Positions 56,613 to 64,000 of a stretch of DNA of 64,000 nucleotides are shown here, piece after piece; position 1 is the stretch's first letter; each line of letters begins with the position of its first letter. Made by a program: the position numbers and the translations under genes. The DNA is from Pseudomonas wenzhouensis (GTDB lineage Bacteria; Pseudomonadota; Gammaproteobacteria; Pseudomonadales; Pseudomonadaceae): positions 2,914,001 to 2,978,000 of the forward strand of contig NZ_CP072610.1 of assembly GCF_021029445.1 (NCBI RefSeq), written 5' to 3'. The notes beneath the pieces were generated by a model. It saw only the letters and a program-made list of their open reading frames with translations. It searched no databases and was not told the DNA's origin.

Positions 56613-56672
56613 GTAGCCCGGATGCAATCCGGGGAAAATGTGCCGGTCATCCCCGGATTGCATCCGGGCTAC
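56613..56672. repeat. GTAGCCCGGAT-type REP-like palindrome that supplies the astE stop codon
   Basis: GTAGCCCGGATGCAATCCGG and its inverted partner ATTGCATCCGGGCTAC flank a short centre. The stop codon of astE (56669-56671 on the minus strand) lies inside its right end. Confidence 0.87.
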
Positions 56673-57682
56673 GCCAGACCGGCGCCATCGTCGGGCACGA
56701 TCAGGATGGCGGCGCGCAGGCCGTTCTTGACCTTGGGATTGGGGAAAATGATCCGCGCGCCCCGCTCCTCCACGATCCAGCGGGTATCGGCGATATCCTC
56801 GGCGAGCAGGTAGCCGGGCGCCAGCTCGGTGAAGTTCTCGATATCCGCCGGCAGGTGCAACTGGAAGCTGTCGCTGTGCTTGATCACTTCGCGCGACACA
56901 GCGAACAACTGCATGCCGTCGAGCGCCGGCTCAGCAGGGATCACTTCACGCCCTTCGATCAACGCCTGCAGCGTGTTTTCCAACAGGTCGAGATTGACCA
57001 GCTCGTTCTGGCCGAAGGCACGCGCCTTGCCCAGCTCCAGGGTGAAGGCCTCGGCGCCGAGTTTCGCATAGGTGTAGGCACTGAAGGTGGTCGATGCCTT
57101 GTTCTGCAGCAGCACTGCCTCGATACCGGCAGCGCGCAGACGCTGCAGCTCGCGGCGCGAGTGGGCGCGACCTTCCTGCCACGGATAGAGGGCGAACTGC
57201 TCGATCTTCGAGGCGCGAATGGCGGTATGCAGGTCGTAGTGCAGGCGTGTGCGGCCGCTATCCTTGCCAAAGAAGTTGACGCACAGGTGTTCCAGGTCGC
57301 AGGCACGGATGGCCTCGAAACCGCTGGACTGCTCATGACGACCGCTGAACAGGCGATTGAGGTCCTGTTCGACGTAACGCTCGCCCCGGCGCATGGCCTC
57401 GGGGTTGCCGAACAGAAAAAGAATGCGCGCTGCCGGGTGCAGCTCGTTGCGCGCGATACCGCGCAGCAGCCGGTCGAGCAGCTCGATAGGCGCGGTTTCG
57501 TTACCGTGGATACCGGCCGACAGCAGCAGGTCTAGGCCATTGTCGCGCGCAGCTGGCGGGGTCACCTCCAGCGCGCCTTCATCGAGCCAGCGCAAGCGCG
57601 TGCCATCGGGGGTCAGTTGAATCTTCGCCGACGGCTCGTGGCCGGCCAGGGTCAGCTCAAGCAGTTTGCCAAGGGCAAGCAT
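56669..57682 (-). CDS. astE: Succinylglutamate desuccinylase (AstE/AruE)
   Basis: 337 residues of the AstE/aspartoacylase family, zinc-dependent. Zinc ligands are in GIHGNETAP (His and Glu near 58-64) and RLHYDLHTA (the later His near 147). It gives glutamate and succinate in the last step of the arginine succinyltransferase pathway. AAGGAG 5 nt before the ATG at 57682 decides the start over a GTG two codons earlier. It is the last gene of the ast operon, its stop lying in a repeat. Confidence 0.95.
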   Translation of the reverse strand: MLALGKLLELTLAGHEPSAKIQLTPDGTRLRWLDEGALEVTPPAARDNGLDLLLSAGIHGNETAPIELLDRLLRGIARNELHPAARILFLFGNPEAMRRGERYVEQDLNRLFSGRHEQSSGFEAIRACDLEHLCVNFFGKDSGRTRLHYDLHTAIRASKIEQFALYPWQEGRAHSRRELQRLRAAGIEAVLLQNKASTTFSAYTYAKLGAEAFTLELGKARAFGQNELVNLDLLENTLQALIEGREVIPAEPALDGMQLFAVSREVIKHSDSFQLHLPADIENFTELAPGYLLAEDIADTRWIVEERGARIIFPNPKVKNGLRAAILIVPDDGAGLA

Positions 57683-57713
57683 GGGCACTCCTTGGTTCGC
57701 AGCCTCTTGGTGG

Positions 57714-57733
57714 GGTGGGCCGGGCGGCCCACC
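57714..57733. repeat. Short palindrome between astE and the small ast-operon gene
   Basis: GGTGGGCC / GGCCCACC with a GGGC loop, next to CCTACA. It is of the same style as other intergenic palindromes and may be a repeat half-site or a transcript hairpin. Confidence 0.5.
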
Positions 57734-57746
57734 CTACAGGGCCTGA

Positions 57747-58025
57747 TCAGTGGTTGCAGTCCGGGCCGTGAACATGATCATCCTCGTCCTGCTCCACCGG
57801 CTCCATCTCCAGTTGCAGGCTGACCAGGTTGGTGGCCTGCGGACGCAGCAGCAGGTTGGCGTACTCGGTATCGCCCTCCTCGACATCGACGCCGATCAGC
57901 AACTGATCGCCAACGGCCTGTACCCACAATTCCTTGCCCTGCCAGACCACGGCAAAGCGGGTGCAGGACGTTTCCAGTTGGGTGCCGTCGGTGTCTTCAA
58001 GAATCAGTTGCAGCGCGTCGCTCAT
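57747..58025 (-). CDS. Small conserved protein of the ast operon, unknown function
   Basis: 92 residues, acidic, ending in EQDEDDHVHGPDCNH with a His/Cys-rich tail that could bind a metal. It lies between astB and astE, where Pseudomonas genomes carry a similar gene often annotated as hypothetical or topoisomerase II-related. No fold is assigned by me. Co-transcription with the pathway genes is likely (26 bp after astB). Confidence 0.75.
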   Translation of the reverse strand: MSDALQLILEDTDGTQLETSCTRFAVVWQGKELWVQAVGDQLLIGVDVEEGDTEYANLLLRPQATNLVSLQLEMEPVEQDEDDHVHGPDCNH

Positions 58026-58051
58026 ACAATCTCCGGGAATCGCGGTCAGGT

Positions 58052-59397
58052 TCAGGCTATCTGGAAAGGATAGACCGAGCCCAGTTTAAGGATCTGTGTC
58101 AGTTCATCCAATGCCGTGCGGCATTCATTGAGCAATTGCGGGTCAGCCAGGTCGGCTTCGCTCAAACGATCGCGGTAGTGCTTGTCGACCCAGGCTACCA
58201 GGGTGTCGTGCAACGCGTCGCTTATCACCACGCCTGGATTGACCGCCGCCAGCTCCTGCTCATTGAGTGCCACGCGCAGTCGCAGGCAGGCCGGGCCACC
58301 GCCGTTCTGCATGCTCTGCTTGAGGTCAAACACACGCACCTCGCGGATAGGCCCGCCGCTGGCGGTCAATTGCTGCAGGTAACGCCAGACGCTGGCGTTG
58401 TTGCGGCACTCTTCCGGCACGATCAGCAACATGCTGCCATCGGCACGCGTCAGCAGCTGGCTGTTGAACAGATAGGAGCGCACCGCATCCTGCACGCTGA
58501 CAGCCGAGCCCGGCACGCACACCGCCTGGAAATTACCGCCACGCCGCGCCAGCTTGTCGCCCAGTTCGGCCAAAACCTTGTCAGTATTCAGGAAGGCGTC
58601 CTGGTGATAGAACAGCACCTCACCGTTACCCACGGCGATCACGTCGTTGTGGAACACGCCCTGATCGATCACTGCCGGGTTCTGCTGGGCATAGACCACA
58701 CCCGCTTCGCTCAGCCCGTGCAAGCGGGCGACGGCCTGGCTGGCCTCCAAAGTCTGTCGCGCGGGATAGCGCGCCGGCGCCGGGTAGCGGGTATCGAAGG
58801 CGCTGCGCCCGTAGACGAAAAACTCCACGCCGGCATCGCCATAACCCTTGCAGAAGCGCGTGTGGTTGGCCGCCCCTTCGTCACCGAACTGCATCACCGC
58901 CGGCAGCGCCGGATGATGGGCAAAGTGCGCCTGACTGGCGAACATCGCCTGCAACACGCGGCTGGTGGTCGGGTGCTCGATGCTGCGGTGGAACTTGCAA
59001 TTGAGGTTGGCGGCGGTGAAATGCACGCGCCTATCGGCCGTATCGGCGCTGGGGCTGACGGTGCAGGCGTTGGCTGTCCACATGCTCGAGGCCGAGCAAC
59101 TCGCCACGAGCAGCGGCATGGCCTCGCGGGCGGCGCGCTGGATCACCTCGGCATCGCTGCCGGCAAACCCCAGGCGACGCAGCTCAGCGACGGCGGGACG
59201 CTCCTGCGGGGCCAATACGCCCTGCTTGAAGCCCATGTCCATCAACGCTTTCATCTTCGCCAAACCCTGCCTGGCCGCTTCCTGGGGGTTCGACACGGCC
59301 TGGCTGTTGCTCTGCGAGGCGACGTTGCCGTAGGACAGGCCGCCGTAGTTATGCGTCGGCCCGACCAGGCCATCGAAATTCATTTCATAGGCAGTCA

Positions 59398-59398
<1 letters not shown>
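58052..59398 (-). CDS. astB: N-succinylarginine dihydrolase (AstB/AruB)
   Basis: 448 residues, typical. It opens with [22 protein letters not shown], the family start, and ends in PVAW-like CLRLRVAL; the amidinotransferase-fold active site uses a Glu, two His (near 174 and 248 in other family members) and a Cys. It converts succinylarginine to succinylornithine plus two ammonia and CO2. The start overlaps the astD stop (TGATG). Confidence 0.95.
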
Positions 59399-60867
<1,469 letters not shown>

Positions 60868-60923
60868 CTACCACTCCCAGCATTCAACGACAGCCACTCG
60901 GGCCGCCGCGCAAAACTCATGAT

Positions 60924-61940
60924 TCAGCCGTGTGCCGCCAGCGGCACGGCACGCACCACATCGCCGACGGTCAGGCGCAGACGCTTGGCTGTCTCCGGGG
61001 CGACCACCAGGGTGCCAGCCGCAAGGCGCGCCGGCGCAGCCGTGATGCGGCAGTCCTGCCGCTTGCGGTTGTGCACCAGAAACGGCTCGGCGTCATCGCC
61101 CGGCGTGCCGATGGCCAGCACCAGATGCTGGCTATCACGCACGGCGCGAATCTTCGCGGTTTGTGCCTCGATGGCCGGGCCGGCATCGAAGATGTCGACG
61201 TAGCCCTGATAACTGAAGCCCTCGGCCTTGAGCATGGCCAGCGCCGGCTCGGTGTCCGGGTGCACGCGACCGATCACCGCCCGCGCATCGTCGGAGAGGA
61301 AGCAGGTATAGAGCGGGAACTTGGGCATCAGCTCGGCGATGAAGGCCTTGTTGCCAACGCCGGTGAGGTAGTCGGCCTGGGAAAATTCCATCTTGAAGAA
61401 ATGCCGGCCGAGGCTTTCCCAGAACGGTGAACGGCCACGCTCGTCGGACATGCCGCGCATCTCAGCGATCACCTTGTCGCCAAACAGTTCACGAAACTCG
61501 GCGATGAACAGAAAACGCGCCTTGGACAGCAGGCGACCATTGAGCCCGCTGCGATGATCGGCATGCAGGAACAGCGAGCACAACTCGGAGTTGCCGGTCA
61601 GGTCATTGGCCATGAACAGGGTCGGAATCGTCCGATGGATATCCAGTTCCTGCGAGGCGGTCACGGTCAAACCGACCCGGTAGTTGTACCAGGGCTCACG
61701 CAGGCCGACAGCACCAGCCACGGCAGAAATGCCCACCACCTTGCCGGCATCGTCTTCGAGCACGAACAGGTAGTCGGCATCGGCACGCACAGCCTCACCG
61801 CGAAACGCCTTTTCCGCCCAGCCAACCCGCTGCGCCAGACGCTCTTCGTTGGCCGGCAAGGTGGTCAGGCCGGCGCCGGTGCTGCGAGCCAGATCGATCA
61901 GCGCCGGCAAGTCGGCACTGCGCACGGGACGAACAATCAT
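60924..61940 (-). CDS. aruG: Arginine N-succinyltransferase beta subunit (AruG)
   Basis: 338 residues of the AstA/AruF-AruG family (MIVRPVRSADLPALIDLARS..., then LCSLFLHADHRSG and FDAGPAIEA). Pseudomonads have two related subunits that form a heteromer; this one, by order after aruF and before astD, is the beta (AruG) subunit. It transfers succinyl from succinyl-CoA to arginine or ornithine. The start at 61940 has a GGAGGATCAC-like leader. Confidence 0.92.
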   Translation of the reverse strand: MIVRPVRSADLPALIDLARSTGAGLTTLPANEERLAQRVGWAEKAFRGEAVRADADYLFVLEDDAGKVVGISAVAGAVGLREPWYNYRVGLTVTASQELDIHRTIPTLFMANDLTGNSELCSLFLHADHRSGLNGRLLSKARFLFIAEFRELFGDKVIAEMRGMSDERGRSPFWESLGRHFFKMEFSQADYLTGVGNKAFIAELMPKFPLYTCFLSDDARAVIGRVHPDTEPALAMLKAEGFSYQGYVDIFDAGPAIEAQTAKIRAVRDSQHLVLAIGTPGDDAEPFLVHNRKRQDCRITAAPARLAAGTLVVAPETAKRLRLTVGDVVRAVPLAAHG

Positions 61941-62022
61941 GTGATCCTCCGGATCAGCTATTAGCCACAAGCCACAGGTCAGCAGCCACAAAGGCTTGTA
62001 ACGTGCAGCGTGTCGCCTGGAT

Positions 62023-63039
62023 TCAAACCGCCACCAACCTGACACTGCCGCCTTCGCCCACGCCGAGCACTTCGGCGGCTTCGACGCTGAGGGTCACGGG
62101 CTTGCCCGGCACCCAGTCGAGATCGGCGACGATGGCGCGAAAATCCTGCAGTTGGCCGTTGCTGACCAGATACTGACGACCACCGGCTTCGGCCTCGCCG
62201 ATTCTCACCGGCACCAGACGGCTCTGCGCGATGCTGCGGATACCCGAAGTACGCGCATGCAGGGTCGGGCCACCGTCGAAGATGTCGATGTAGTGATCGG
62301 TCTCGAAGCCTTCGCGCATGAGGATGTCGAAGGTGATCTGCGCACGCGGGTGCACCTGGCCCATGGCCTCCTGCGCCTCGTCCGAGAGCAGCGGCACATA
62401 GATCGGATAATGCGGCATCAACTCGGCGAGGAAGGTGCGACTCTTCAGCCCACACAGACGCTCGGCCTCGGCATAGTTCATGTCGAAGAAATTGCGCCCC
62501 ACCGCATCCCAGAACGGCGAATCACCGTTCTCGTCGCTATGGCCGACGATTTCCACCACCACGGCATCGGCGAAACGCTCAGGATGACTGGCCATGAACA
62601 GCAGACGACCGCGCGAGTTGAGTTCGGCGAACACGGTCGAGACCAGCGGTCGCTCGACATAGAAACTGGTGAGCAGGCTGTTGCCGGTGAGGTCATGACA
62701 CAGCGACAAGACGTGAATCTTGTTATGGATCTTCAGCTCGCGCGAATGATGCACGAAGGTTTCGTTGCGAAAGCTGTAGAACGGCTCGGAATAACCAGCC
62801 GAGGCGACGATGCCGGAGCAACCGACGAGCCGCCCGCTGGTCGTGTCCTCGAGGACGAAGAAGTAGGTTTCCTCACCATTGAAGCTGACTTCGGCAGAGA
62901 AAGACGACTCCGATGCGACGATCTTGTCACCCAGGCGCTCCGCGTCATCGGGCAGCGAAGTGACGCCGACCGGGCTGTCAGCAGCCAGACGCTGCACATG
63001 AGCCAGGTCTGCCATTTGCGCGGGGCGCATCACCAGCAT
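62023..63039 (-). CDS. aruF: Arginine N-succinyltransferase alpha subunit (AruF)
   Basis: 338 residues, the same length as aruG and a clear paralogue (MLVMRPAQMADLAHVQRLAADS..., FDGGPTLHA near 240). It opens with the same alternating pattern as aruG and lies directly upstream of it, so I call it the alpha subunit of the AruFG heteromer. GGAGTGAC precedes the ATG at 63039. A further in-frame extension lacks this site. Confidence 0.92.
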   Translation of the reverse strand: MLVMRPAQMADLAHVQRLAADSPVGVTSLPDDAERLGDKIVASESSFSAEVSFNGEETYFFVLEDTTSGRLVGCSGIVASAGYSEPFYSFRNETFVHHSRELKIHNKIHVLSLCHDLTGNSLLTSFYVERPLVSTVFAELNSRGRLLFMASHPERFADAVVVEIVGHSDENGDSPFWDAVGRNFFDMNYAEAERLCGLKSRTFLAELMPHYPIYVPLLSDEAQEAMGQVHPRAQITFDILMREGFETDHYIDIFDGGPTLHARTSGIRSIAQSRLVPVRIGEAEAGGRQYLVSNGQLQDFRAIVADLDWVPGKPVTLSVEAAEVLGVGEGGSVRLVAV

Positions 63040-63067
63040 GGGGTCACTCCTTCTAAACAGGGTATTC

Positions 63068-63187
63068 GTAGCCCGGGTCGGGCAAACAACCATGGGAGGC
63101 GCTTTCGGCTCGGGCATCCTGCTTCGCTCTATCGCCTGCCTCCATGCAGTCGCAGCGACGATCGTCGCGGCTAAAGCCCCTCCCACA
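63068..63187. repeat. Composite repeat region between aruC and aruF
   Basis: A GTAGCCCGGGT half at the left, a central segment (63115-63152) similar to the element inside phnN, and a right half (GCGGCTAAAGCCCCTCCCAC, 63167-63187) like that at 34173. Three repeat families therefore meet here in 120 bp. Confidence 0.7.
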
Positions 63188-63203
63188 ATAAGTCAGCAAG
63201 GCC

Positions 63204-64000
<797 letters not shown>

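Overview
This window is high-GC gammaproteobacterial chromosome and almost certainly from the genus Pseudomonas. The gene order alaS-lysC-csrA(rsmA)-tRNA-Ser-tRNA-Arg, the order aruC-F-G-D-B-E for arginine succinylation, an AmrZ gene, a complete phn C-P lyase operon and several families of REP-like palindromes all fit. The repeat types recall the P. mendocina/oleovorans side of the genus, but that is only an impression.

Layout. Positions 1-3.7 kb look like the edge of an integrated element: the start of an IS630-type transposase, a XerC/D-like tyrosine recombinase, a tiny membrane protein, an AlpA-type regulator and a P4-type integrase. A perfect 11-6-11 bp palindrome with dif-like arm ends lies about 250 bp upstream of the XerC/D-like gene. 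From 4 to 12.7 kb come an AraC regulator divergent from a flavin monooxygenase plus SDR, two tRNA-fMet units, cytochrome b561, rimO, an S4/pseudouridine-synthase-like protein lacking the usual catalytic Asp, trmO, and a divergent ABM/VOC pair. At 12.8-20.7 kb are a chemoreceptor and a tyrosine catabolic cluster (hppD-hmgA-fahA-maiA) ending in an NSS transporter. At 20.9-30.9 kb are a CTP-synthase-like amidotransferase coupled to an ABM protein with a divergent LysR gene, then an ABC exporter, DsbA-like, trhO, bolA, DUF2059, DUF2804, fumC and quinone reductase genes.

From 41.5 kb down to 30.9 kb runs phnCDEFGHIJKLMNP on the minus strand, behind a three-half-site Pho box. Two genes in it are unusual: phnC carries an apparent one-base deletion, and phnN has swallowed an in-frame repeat element. 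Next come amrZ, oadGAB (oxaloacetate decarboxylase), an AraC regulator beside an SDR and a SnoaL-like secreted protein, mgtE, a DUF4124 protein, three tandem tRNA-Arg(ACG) units, tRNA-Ser(GCT), csrA, lysC, alaS and ltaE. The window ends inside the arginine succinyltransferase operon (aruC partial, aruF, aruG, astD, astB, a small conserved protein, astE).

Together the genes describe a soil or water heterotroph using tyrosine, arginine, phosphonates and organic acids. Most functions are ordinary. The most interesting items are the recombinase with its dif-like site, the phnN insertion, the phnC frameshift, the triad-altered amidotransferase and a possibly leaderless tRNA-fMet unit.
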